Positions 18,208 to 25,742 of a stretch of 64,000 nucleotides of DNA are shown here, in pieces. The translations under genes were made by a program, and so were the position numbers. Source of the stretch: Mucilaginibacter sp. (GTDB lineage: Bacteria; Bacteroidota; Bacteroidia; Sphingobacteriales; Sphingobacteriaceae). The notes beneath the pieces are model-generated. The model worked only from the letters and a program-made list of their open reading frames with translations. It had not been told where the DNA came from and made no database searches. The stretch spans positions 62,001 through 126,000 of the forward strand of contig NZ_JAQBOC010000054.1 of the NCBI RefSeq assembly GCF_028288225.1, written 5' to 3'. Positions within the stretch are counted from its first letter, which is position 1. Each line of letters begins with the position of its first letter.

Positions 18208-19983
18208 ATGGCTAGTTTTAATGATTTTAATAATCCGCAGGTAGCTGCCTTGCCTGCACATTTAAAGCAATTTATTGTAGACCAGCACTATGAGCATTAT
18301 ACGCCTGTTGACCATGCTGTATGGCGTTATGTAATGCGCCAAAACTATAGCTATCTGAAAGATGTAGCCTATTATCCATACATTCCGGGCCTTGAAAAAG
18401 CCGGTTTATCAATAGAAAAGATCCCGAGTCTGCAGGAAATGAACGATGCCCTTGGTAAAATTGGCTGGGGTGCGGTTACTGTTGATGGCTTTATACCTCC
18501 GGCTGCTTTTATGGAGTACCAGGCCTACCGTGTTTTGGTTATTGCTGCTGATATTCGCCAGTTAAAACATATTGAATATACCCCTGCTCCCGATATTATT
18601 CATGAGTCGGCAGGACATGCTCCGATTATTGCGGATAAGGATTATCATGAATACCTGAGCTATTTTGGTTCGATAGGCGCAAAAGCCATGTTTTCGGCCC
18701 AGGATTTTGAATTGTACGAGGCCATAAGGGCCTTATCGATATTAAAAGAAATGCCCGATGCTGATGAAAACGAAATAAAGAAAGCCGAGGAACTGCTGGC
18801 CTGCCGCCAGGAAAACATGGGCGAACCGTCAGAAATGGCGTTACTAAGCCGCCTGCATTGGTGGACGGTGGAATACGGCCTGATCGGCAGCCTTGCAAAT
18901 CCTAAAATTTACGGAGCCGGATTGTTATCATCAATTGGTGAAAGTGTAAGCTGTATGGATCCTGGTATCAAAAAGATATCATATACCATTGATGCGATAA
19001 ATTACACCTACGATATTACAAAAACGCAGCCGCAATTGTTTGTTACCCCGACTTTTCAAAATCTGATAGACGTGCTGGAAACATTTGCCAACACCATGTC
19101 GTTCAGAAAGGGAGGCATATACGGCCTGCAAAAAGCTGTTGAAAGCAAAAACACCTGTACCGCAGTTTACAGCTCCGGCTTGCAGGTTTCCGGGACCTTT
19201 ATTGATTTTAAACAGGATAATAACGAGCCCGTTTTTATTAAAACTATAGGTCCGTCTGCATTGGCCATTGATAACCGGCAGTTAAAAGGACATGGCAAAA
19301 ATTATCATAAAGATGGTTTTAGCTCACCTGTCGGGAAGCTGAAGGGGCATGCCATGCCACTGGAAAGTTTAACCATTGATGAGCTAAACTATTTTGGAAT
19401 TGAGCAGGGTAAAACCGCTGAATTAAACTTTGAAAGCGGCGTTACTGTTACCGGTGAAGTAAAAGAAATCATTGCATCAAATGGAAAAACGCAACTTATC
19501 ACCTTTACCAATTGCACAGTTAAGAATAAAGACGGCGAACTATTATTTGACCCTGCATGGGGTGTTTATGATATGGCTGTTGGCGAAAAAATTGTATCTG
19601 TTTTTTGCGGCGCAGCCGATAAAGAGGAATTTTTAGAAATAGCCTATAAATCAAATACACTTACGCAGCATACCAGTTATGATCATAATACTATAGAGCT
19701 GCACAAGCTTTACCAGCAGGTGCGGAACCGCAGGCACAATGGCGGTGATTATGGCTTTTTAGGTAATGTGTGGTTAATGCTCCAAAAATATCACCACGAC
19801 GATTGGCTTTGCGCTTTGGAAATATTAGAGATCCTGGATCATGAGGAGATAGAGCCGGACCTGGCTGCAGAAATAAGGAGTTTTCTTGAACAAAAAGCAT
19901 TAGATCAGCCTGAATTTAAAAAGCTGATTAACGATGGCTTTTATTTAATTAAGCACCCGGTTGAGCAAAAATTGGTGTTTTAG
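18208..19983 (+). CDS. phhA: Aromatic amino acid hydroxylase (phenylalanine 4-hydroxylase type)
   Basis: A 591-residue iron- and pterin-dependent enzyme that by family hydroxylates phenylalanine to tyrosine. The iron ligands are visible: His132 and His137 in PDIIHESAGHAP, and Glu222 in HWWTVEYGL. The spacing from His137 to Glu222 is 85 residues, about 45 more than in the classic enzymes, because of a helical insert (about 170-212). After the catalytic domain there is a C-terminal extension of roughly 250 residues of unknown role. Both traits occur in the long Bacteroidota form, as far as I recall. Its 3' end is repeated near 21014-21047, part of a disturbed region. Confidence 0.9.
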   Translation: MASFNDFNNPQVAALPAHLKQFIVDQHYEHYTPVDHAVWRYVMRQNYSYLKDVAYYPYIPGLEKAGLSIEKIPSLQEMNDALGKIGWGAVTVDGFIPPAAFMEYQAYRVLVIAADIRQLKHIEYTPAPDIIHESAGHAPIIADKDYHEYLSYFGSIGAKAMFSAQDFELYEAIRALSILKEMPDADENEIKKAEELLACRQENMGEPSEMALLSRLHWWTVEYGLIGSLANPKIYGAGLLSSIGESVSCMDPGIKKISYTIDAINYTYDITKTQPQLFVTPTFQNLIDVLETFANTMSFRKGGIYGLQKAVESKNTCTAVYSSGLQVSGTFIDFKQDNNEPVFIKTIGPSALAIDNRQLKGHGKNYHKDGFSSPVGKLKGHAMPLESLTIDELNYFGIEQGKTAELNFESGVTVTGEVKEIIASNGKTQLITFTNCTVKNKDGELLFDPAWGVYDMAVGEKIVSVFCGAADKEEFLEIAYKSNTLTQHTSYDHNTIELHKLYQQVRNRRHNGGDYGFLGNVWLMLQKYHHDDWLCALEILEILDHEEIEPDLAAEIRSFLEQKALDQPEFKKLINDGFYLIKHPVEQKLVF

Positions 19984-19997
19984 GGATTTGTTTGTAA
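19964..19997. repeat. Direct repeat, copy 1 (end of phhA)
   Basis: About 33 bases around the phhA stop codon (GCAAA, ATTGGTG, then TTTAGGGATTTGTTTGTAA) recur at 21014-21047 with one substitution and one missing A. The two copies bracket the vapBC pair, the dehydrogenase fragment and the orphan antitoxin. Confidence 0.8.
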
Positions 19998-20005
19998 TTT
20001 AGTGT

Positions 20006-20257
20006 ATGACAACTATAAAAGTAACTGTTGAGGACGAGAATGCAGATTTATTAAAAAAACTTTTGCGGGAGGTTTCATTTGTAAAAAATGTTGAGGAAGA
20101 AGAAATTGTTGTTAATAAATCTAATGAACCTGAATCTTCCTATGACAGGATAAAAAAAATACTTAATGAAGCAAAGGGCAAGAATTTGTTTGCGGATATA
20201 AAAGATCCGGTTGAGTGGCAACGTGAATTAAGAAAGGAATGGGATCGTGATTTTTGA
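20006..20257 (+). CDS. Antitoxin of a VapBC-type pair
   Basis: An 83-residue acidic protein with a short beta start (TTIKVTVED), a helical middle and a charged C-terminus ending KDPVEWQRELRKEWDRDF. That tail is usual for Bacteroidota antitoxins paired with PIN toxins, where the C-terminus occupies the toxin active site (family knowledge). Its stop overlaps the toxin start by 11 bases, which shows translational coupling. It begins 22 bases after phhA and may be read from that transcript. The pair appears to have been inserted between phhA and the dehydrogenase gene. Confidence 0.75.
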   Translation: MTTIKVTVEDENADLLKKLLREVSFVKNVEEEEIVVNKSNEPESSYDRIKKILNEAKGKNLFADIKDPVEWQRELRKEWDRDF

Positions 20258-20609
20258 TACCAATGTTCTAATTTATCTATCAAAATACATCTTAAACCCT
20301 GAAAAAATACTAATTGGTGATACTGCAATTTCCGTGATTACTAAAATTGAGGTATTAGGATTTGTATTCCAAAACAGTGCAGAGCATGATCTTCTTTTAA
20401 ATATTTGTAACGAATTAAAAGTAATTTCATTATCAGATGAGATAGCAGAAGCAACAATAAACCTTCGTAGAAACTATCGTATAAAATTACCTGACGCCAT
20501 TATTTATGCTACAGCATTAGTTGAAAATGTGCCTTTATTGACTAACAACATTAAAGATTTTAAATCATTAGACGGAAAGGTTAAGCTAGTCAATCCACTT
20601 GATCTATAA
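20247..20609 (+). CDS. vapC: PIN-domain toxin (VapC-type RNase)
   Basis: A 120-residue PIN-domain ribonuclease, the toxin of the pair. The acidic active-site residues are visible: Asp4 in IFDTNVLIYL, Glu in ITKIEVLGF (about 35), Asp in LPDAIIYATA (about 82) and Asp/Asn in LTNNIKDFKSL (about 100). All appear intact, so the toxin should be active. The start codon is GTG, inside the last codons of the antitoxin gene. Immediately after its stop begins a 5' fragment of a short-chain dehydrogenase gene. Confidence 0.88.
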   Translation: MIFDTNVLIYLSKYILNPEKILIGDTAISVITKIEVLGFVFQNSAEHDLLLNICNELKVISLSDEIAEATINLRRNYRIKLPDAIIYATALVENVPLLTNNIKDFKSLDGKVKLVNPLDL

Positions 20610-20672
20610 ACATTATTGTAACTGGCACCAGCAGTGGTGTCGGTTTTGAAGCTGTGCCAGAGCTGATATTTT
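20610..20672 (+). pseudogene. 5' fragment of a short-chain dehydrogenase gene
   Basis: These bases translate to IIVTGTSSGVGFEAVPEL and match the first codons of the intact dehydrogenase gene at 21076 with roughly ten substitutions. The start codon is gone and the match stops after about 63 bases. It is a broken copy left by a duplication or by acquisition of a relative of the neighbouring gene. Confidence 0.8.
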
Positions 20673-20768
20673 GCCCTCCCGTAAAGTTTTTAATAGACGC
20701 CCCTAAGTGATATTTGACTTATACCTTTTAGCAAGTCGTTTAACTATCTTTCGAAATCGGGCGTAAAG

Positions 20769-20975
20769 CTAACCTCTATGGCCATGTGTTAAACTTCTTG
20801 CATTTTTCAATTTTGTATTGCCATTAATATCCTCCTTAATAGCCTGCATCGAAGTGTTAAACTCATCAAAAAACTGTTCGGTGTTTAAACGTTTTTGGAT
20901 CTCCTCCCAATCTGCTATTGGAACTATTACAGCAGTTTTTTTACCCTTAGCATTAGTTACAACTTGAATACTCAT
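20769..20975 (-). CDS. Orphan Phd/YefM-like antitoxin
   Basis: A 68-residue protein with the typical Bacteroidota RelB/Phd start (SIQVVTNAKGKKTAVIVPIADWEEIQKRL). Relatives end in a helix of the kind KLKTAREFLNEL; here the tail reads KLKNARSLTHGHRG, so the end is probably shifted out of frame. No RelE-type toxin follows on the minus strand: what lies downstream is the dehydrogenase fragment and vapC on the other strand. I infer a decayed pair that lost its toxin. Confidence 0.6.
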   Translation of the reverse strand: MSIQVVTNAKGKKTAVIVPIADWEEIQKRLNTEQFFDEFNTSMQAIKEDINGNTKLKNARSLTHGHRG

Positions 20976-21013
20976 AACACAAAAATACTGTTTTAGTTAA
21001 AAAATATTCAACT

Positions 21014-21047
21014 CAGCAAAATTGGTGGTTTAGGGATTTGTTTGTAA
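21014..21047. repeat. Direct repeat, copy 2 (before the dehydrogenase gene)
   Basis: Second copy of the phhA-end sequence of 19964-19997, here 29 bases before the start of the intact dehydrogenase gene. It includes the last codons and stop of phhA in nearly the same form. Confidence 0.8.
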
Positions 21048-21075
21048 AATTGCCTCATCAACTACTACTCTATCT

Positions 21076-21780
21076 ATGAATATTATTGTAACAGGCGCCA
21101 GCAGCGGTGTAGGTTTTGAAGCGGTTCTCGAACTGATATTATCCGGCAAACATAAAGTAATAGCGCTATCCCGCTCACAGGACAAGCTGGAACGCTTACT
21201 GGAAATAGCGCATGGCCTAAACCCGGATGCTGAAATATTCGCTTTAACTTTTGATATTGTGCATGATGATTATGCCGGTCTACAGCAATTCATTAGCAAC
21301 AATTTTGATAACCGCGTTGACGTACTGATAAATAATGCCGGGGTTTTAATTAATAAGCCATTTTCTCAGTTACTGGAATTAGATTTTGTAGAAATGCTGC
21401 AGAGCAATTTTATTGGTCATGTACGCATTATACAGGCGCTGCTTCAATTAATGCCCCCGGGCTCGCATATTTTAAATATTGGCAGCATGGGCGGCTTCCA
21501 GGGGAGCGTAAAGTTTGCCGGTCTGTCGGCATATTCTGCAAGTAAAGCTGCCCTGCATACCTTAACCGAGTGCCTGGCAATTGAACTGGCCGACGAGGGG
21601 ATAAAAGTTAATTGCCTGGCATTAGGATCGGCACAAACAGAAATGCTTGAACAGGCTTTCCCAGGTTACCAATCACCGGTTATGGCTTTTGAAATGGGGA
21701 AATACATTGCAGACTTTTCGGTAACCGGGCACAAATTTTTTAATGGTAAAGTGCTGCCTGTTGCAGTAAGCACGCCATAA
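21076..21780 (+). CDS. Short-chain dehydrogenase/reductase
   Basis: A 234-residue NAD(P)-dependent oxidoreductase of the classical SDR type. The cofactor motif TGASSGVG (6-13), the NNAG motif (86-89), the catalytic Ser137, and Tyr153/Lys157 in AYSASK are all present. No transmembrane segment. A 5' fragment of a related gene lies about 470 bases upstream, behind a toxin-antitoxin pair. The substrate is not predictable. Position behind phhA suggests that the two were once neighbours, but a link in metabolism is not shown. Confidence 0.9.
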   Translation: MNIIVTGASSGVGFEAVLELILSGKHKVIALSRSQDKLERLLEIAHGLNPDAEIFALTFDIVHDDYAGLQQFISNNFDNRVDVLINNAGVLINKPFSQLLELDFVEMLQSNFIGHVRIIQALLQLMPPGSHILNIGSMGGFQGSVKFAGLSAYSASKAALHTLTECLAIELADEGIKVNCLALGSAQTEMLEQAFPGYQSPVMAFEMGKYIADFSVTGHKFFNGKVLPVAVSTP

Positions 21781-21859
21781 TTGCAATATAATATTGGTTT
21801 TTTTGAGGAAATATCCTTAATTTTAGATATTCCGATCAAATACCTAATCCTTTTAAAAA

Positions 21860-23296
21860 ATGGGTTCAAGGCTTACCTTTCTATTTGACCAATCCAGCGA
21901 TTTCTTTTGTATTTTAAACAGGGATGGGACAATTGTTGGAACAAATCCATCCTTCAGGGAGGTCCTCGGTTATTCAGAATCAGAACTGGAGGGTCAAAAG
22001 GCAAACGATTTTTCACATCCTGCTGATATAAAAAGAAGAGATGACCTTTTTAACAACCTATCAATTAATAGTAAAATTACCGGTCATGAAAGTCGTATCA
22101 GGGCCAAAAACGGGCGGTATTACAATATCAGGTGGTCGGTTATTTTAAACGCCGACGATAACCTTATATATGCTATTGGTGTTAATTTAACCGGAAGTTT
22201 TAATAACGCAGGTCATGAGGATACCACCGGTAATATTCAGCATATTATACAAAGCTTTAATGAAGGCTTTTTTATTATTGATAATAACTGGCAAATAACC
22301 TCTTTTAACCCTGCTTTCCTGGCAATAGCCGGGTTAAAAAGTGAAGAAGTTAAAGGTCTGAATTTGAGGCAACTGGTTAATTTGGGGATCACGGATAAGG
22401 TGCTGGCAGAATTTGAAATTGCATTTAAAGGAAATTTATCCACCCAGCTGCAATATTTCAATACTTATTTTCACAGGTGGTTGAGAGTTAATATTTATCC
22501 CTATAAGGATGAAATAGCAGTATTTATAAGAGACATTACCAATATAAAAATACAGCAATTAATACTTGCGCTCGAAAAGAACGTACTCGAATTAAATGCC
22601 TCATCATTATATGCTTTATCGCAAACCGTTAACGAACTGCTAAAAGGTATAGAAGAAATATTCCCCGATATGATCTGTTCTGTTTTGGAAGTTGATGAAG
22701 TGCAGGAGAAGCTATATCACCTGGCAGCACCAAGGTTGCCGGAAGAATATTGTAAAGCAATTGACGGGACCTCAATCGGACCCAAAGCGGGCTCGTGCGG
22801 CACCGCAGCTTATCATCGCAGGCAGGTGATAGTTAGCAATATTGAAACAGACCCGCTATGGGAAGATTACAAAAATCTGATTCTCCCGCATGGCCTTAAA
22901 GCCTGTTGGTCTACCCCTATTATAAGTTCAAACAGCTCAGAGGTGCTTGCTACTTTTGCCATTTATTATACAAAAAAACGAGACCCCACGCCAGACGAGC
23001 TATTGATGATTGAGCGTACAACAAATATTCTTCGTGTTTTAATTGAAAATAAAAGAACCCAGGACCATGTTAAGGATCAGAATAAAAGGCTCCAGGAAAT
23101 TGCCTCAATAAGCTCGCACGAAATAAGGAGGCCTGTAGCAACCATTTTAGGCCTGGTTAATTTATTTGATCAGAATATGCTGGACAACCCTATGAACAGG
23201 GAGATAATTAACCATATTGATATTACTGCAAAAGAGCTGGATGCGGTAATTCATACCATTGTTGAAAAAACCATTTATTTGAAGGGTGAAGAGTAG
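21860..23296 (+). CDS. PAS-PAS-GAF histidine-kinase-like protein without ATPase domain
   Basis: A 478-residue soluble protein. Domains in order: PAS (about 5-118, FDQSSDFFCILNRDG), PAS (about 130-235, FNEGFFIIDNNWQITSFNPAF), GAF (about 245-395, with GPKAGSCGTAAYHRRQVIVSNI), and a dimerisation/phospho-acceptor helix pair (about 400-478) with the H-box SSHEIRRPVATILGL. The protein stops after the second helix, so the HATPase_c domain of a normal kinase is absent, and none follows in any frame downstream. It may accept phosphate from another kinase, or sense signals without kinase activity (inference). No response regulator is adjacent. Confidence 0.88.
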   Translation: MGSRLTFLFDQSSDFFCILNRDGTIVGTNPSFREVLGYSESELEGQKANDFSHPADIKRRDDLFNNLSINSKITGHESRIRAKNGRYYNIRWSVILNADDNLIYAIGVNLTGSFNNAGHEDTTGNIQHIIQSFNEGFFIIDNNWQITSFNPAFLAIAGLKSEEVKGLNLRQLVNLGITDKVLAEFEIAFKGNLSTQLQYFNTYFHRWLRVNIYPYKDEIAVFIRDITNIKIQQLILALEKNVLELNASSLYALSQTVNELLKGIEEIFPDMICSVLEVDEVQEKLYHLAAPRLPEEYCKAIDGTSIGPKAGSCGTAAYHRRQVIVSNIETDPLWEDYKNLILPHGLKACWSTPIISSNSSEVLATFAIYYTKKRDPTPDELLMIERTTNILRVLIENKRTQDHVKDQNKRLQEIASISSHEIRRPVATILGLVNLFDQNMLDNPMNREIINHIDITAKELDAVIHTIVEKTIYLKGEE

Positions 23297-23576
23297 GTTA
23301 TGCCGGAGGTTGAATGAGTTGGAAAAGTTGACCGGTTGTACTAAGTTATTTTTTAGCAAGATGAGAACAAATAAAATATACAATTGCGATTTGTATTATT
23401 GATGAAGCAGTAAGCCAAATGATAAGTGCTTTTTTATAACCGGCATTTCTAAAGTTTCCGATTAGGATCAAAGGCTAATAAACCTATTCATAATACTATC
23501 CTCTTAAGTATTCACCATATATTAAAACCATTACCTAAATAAATTTAAGCAATGGTAAATTATTTGATCATGGTGC

Positions 23577-23852
23577 TTATTTTTTTAATATAAGGAATAC
23601 TATAGACAACATTACAGCAAGTTGACTTACCCAAAAAATGAACATCCATTTTACAGAAGCGCTTATGTCTTTACTAAGATCATGTTTTACTTTTGCCAAA
23701 TCTTCTTTCGTAGCTAATGTTTTTATTGTTGCTTCCACTGATCGTTCAGTTTTGTTATCAATGTATTTAAACATGGCCTCGGTGGTCTCGTTACCTAATT
23801 TATCGGATAACAATTTATACAGGCGGGCCGTTTCTTTTGCTTCTAAGTACAT
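23577..23852 (-). CDS. Small coiled-coil protein with C-terminal membrane anchor
   Basis: A 91-residue protein with helical heptads (about 1-65, including IKTLATKEDLAKVKHDLSKD) and one hydrophobic helix (68-89). This pattern resembles the CCDC90/DUF1640-like proteins of bacteria. Function unknown. A sequence TATATTTG, matching the promoter core, ends 2 bases before the ATG on this strand (23855-23862), which supports the call and implies a leaderless or downstream start. Confidence 0.7.
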   Translation of the reverse strand: MYLEAKETARLYKLLSDKLGNETTEAMFKYIDNKTERSVEATIKTLATKEDLAKVKHDLSKDISASVKWMFIFWVSQLAVMLSIVFLILKK

Positions 23853-23964
23853 AACAAATATAATAAATTTTAGTCGTTTGGTTGATTAGGTTAGATTGAG
23901 TTGATTTAGGTTATGTAAAATTATCCAAAGCACCTCAAGACAATTATCTTTTGGATAATTTATT

Positions 23965-24486
23965 TTACTTCTTTGTTATTAGCTCAAGCTGCTTTTTAAT
24001 TATTTCAGATTTACTGTCTTTTATATCATAATCAAAAGGTCCCTGGGAGGTATTGATTCTTATTACCGATATTTTGCCATTTAGAAGAGCGGTTACGTCT
24101 TCGTCCGTCAATTCAAAGGCTAAAAAGCTTTCGGCAACAGGTGGCGTTGCATAAGGAATAATAGATGATTGCTCATCAGAAGCCGCTGAAATTTCCAAAA
24201 GTTTACCGTCGGTAAATTTTATAATAGCCTTATCACCCTTCAACACATAATAATATATATCCAACCCATCTTTTAAGTGAAAATATATAGCCCAATAACC
24301 CGTCCCCCTTACAATATTGCCTGCCAGGTAATGTCCTGGCAGGGTGAACGGATTTGCCAACACCTGCTCTTTCGCTGAAAGTGTGATAGCGCCGGTAATC
24401 TTATCTCTTTTTGGTTTTTCAAGCTTTTGGGCTTTAGCACTGCACACAACAGATGAAAAAAAAGCGACCAGTATATACCTTTTCAT
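23965..24486 (-). CDS. Exported protein of unknown function
   Basis: A 173-residue protein with a signal peptide (about 1-19, ending CSAKA) and a beta-rich body. It shows no catalytic motif that I recognise. Its start lies 10 bases after the ssb stop on the same strand, so it may be cotranscribed with ssb, although a functional link is not evident. Confidence 0.65.
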   Translation of the reverse strand: MKRYILVAFFSSVVCSAKAQKLEKPKRDKITGAITLSAKEQVLANPFTLPGHYLAGNIVRGTGYWAIYFHLKDGLDIYYYVLKGDKAIIKFTDGKLLEISAASDEQSSIIPYATPPVAESFLAFELTDEDVTALLNGKISVIRINTSQGPFDYDIKDSKSEIIKKQLELITKK

Positions 24487-24496
24487 ATTGGCAGCG

Positions 24497-24829
24497 TTAA
24501 GATTTAAGCTTTATAAGATCATTCACTACTACTTCTGTCGCATAACGTTTATTGCCTTCCTTATCAACCCAGCTTTTATTGGTTAACTTGCCTTCAATGG
24601 CCACTTCATCACCCTTTTTAAGGTAATCGCCAATAAATTTTGCCTGGCTACCCCATGCAATTAAATTGTGCCATTGCGTTTCTGTAACCCTTTCGCCCTT
24701 GTCGTTTTTATACGTTTCGTTGGTAGCTATTGAAAAACGCGCTAACTGTTTGTTGTTGTCAAAATTTTTTACTTCGGGATCCATACCCAGGTTGCCTACA
24801 AGGCGTACACTGTTTCTTAATGAGTTCAT
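24497..24829 (-). CDS. ssb: Single-stranded DNA-binding protein
   Basis: A 110-residue OB-fold protein that coats single-stranded DNA. The family signatures NSVRLVGNLGMDPEVK, ARFSIATNE, TQWHNLIAWG and LKKGDEVAIEGKL are all present. The acidic C-terminal tail of the main cellular SSB is missing (it ends VVVNDLIKLKS), so this is a short secondary SSB, as often found in several copies in Bacteroidota. It is the first gene of a possible two-gene unit. Confidence 0.93.
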   Translation of the reverse strand: MNSLRNSVRLVGNLGMDPEVKNFDNNKQLARFSIATNETYKNDKGERVTETQWHNLIAWGSQAKFIGDYLKKGDEVAIEGKLTNKSWVDKEGNKRYATEVVVNDLIKLKS

Positions 24830-24972
24830 GTTCTTTTAAATTATTTTGTTTTTAATTGACACTACAAAGGTGAGCAGCAACTTGCACCCTACCCGGTTAT
24901 TAACCGCTTATAGTCGACAATTTCCGTTTGCAACCGTTTGCAAACGGATAATATTTTACTTATCTTTAGCTG

Positions 24973-25332
24973 ATGAATGAGGAAAGACTATGCCTTGATT
25001 GCGGCACAACATTACATGGCAGGGCTGATAAAAAGTTCTGTAATGATCTATGCCGTAATAATTATAACAACCAGCTTAACAGCAGCAGCTATAATTTAGT
25101 ACGAAATATCAATAATATCCTCCGTCGTAACCGGCGGATCCTGGAGGAATTAAATCCGGGCGGCAAAACAAAAACTACCCGCAAAAAACTCTCAGCCAAG
25201 GGATTTGATTTTGATTATCATACCCGCAGCTATCAAACTCAAAATGGCAAAACCTATCATTTTTGTTATGAATACGGTTATCTGCCCCTGGATGGTGATG
25301 AATTTTTGCTGGTAAAAAGGGAGGAGAATTGA
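24973..25332 (+). CDS. Zinc-ribbon protein of unknown function
   Basis: A 119-residue protein that starts with a Cys4 zinc ribbon (CLDCGTTLHGRADKKFCNDLC, Cys7/10/24/28 region), as in DUF2116-like proteins. A helical basic middle (RNINNILRRNRRILEELN) follows, and the C-terminus has aromatic residues. The basic middle and zinc ribbon suggest nucleic-acid or protein binding (inference). TATCTTTA at 24961-24968 lies just before the ATG and may be its promoter core. It diverges from ssb. Confidence 0.7.
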   Translation: MNEERLCLDCGTTLHGRADKKFCNDLCRNNYNNQLNSSSYNLVRNINNILRRNRRILEELNPGGKTKTTRKKLSAKGFDFDYHTRSYQTQNGKTYHFCYEYGYLPLDGDEFLLVKREEN

Positions 25333-25725
25333 TTTCGGATACCGGATGTTCATTTCGGAATTTGAATGCGGAAGTCGGAATGCCGATTGCGGAATTTGTT
25401 AAAATACAGGGAAAACCTCACCTAAACGGCGAAGCCATCATGAACACCATTAAAAAACAAATAGAATGTAAATAATCCTCCACAAAAGAGAAGGCTTCAA
25501 AAACATTTTGTATATAAAACCATCTTGTTATTAAAATCCGAAACGGCGAAGCCCTCTTGAGCACCATTGAAGATAAATAAACAATAGCGAAAATCGAACA
25601 TCCGAATTCCGAAATAACTAACCCAGCGTCATATTATTACCTAAATCCGAAATCGAAATTCCGAAACGGCGTAGCCCTCTTGAGCATCTTGAAAAAATAA
25701 CCAAAAGCGAAAAATCCGAAATAAC
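25333..25725. repeat. Array of degenerate repeats around CGAAACGGCG
   Basis: A 400-base stretch without a gene. It opens with GGAATGCCGATTGCGGAAT (also at 34868-34886). A unit of the form AAACGGCGAAGCC-(CTCTTGAGCACC)-ATTGAA occurs three times, near 25424, 25542 and 25656, each followed by AAATAA-type sequence and by short words such as AATCCGAAAT. Copies 2 and 3 are closest. The array ends in the promoter of the next gene. Its role is unknown; it may be a decayed dispersed repeat family. Confidence 0.65.
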
Positions 25726-25727
25726 AT

Positions 25728-25735
25728 TATCTTTG
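25728..25735 (+). promoter_or_regulatory. -7 element TATCTTTG before the MBL-rhodanese gene
   Basis: An exact TAnnTTTG match. The ATG at 25743 lies 7 bases after it, the ATG at 25737 only 1 base after it, so the second is the likely start and the mRNA is probably leaderless. Confidence 0.6.
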
Positions 25736-25742
25736 CATGCAA

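Noticed and set aside
25333..25725. CRISPR array
   Set aside because: The repeats are degenerate, unevenly spaced and only three in number; no cas gene is present in the window.
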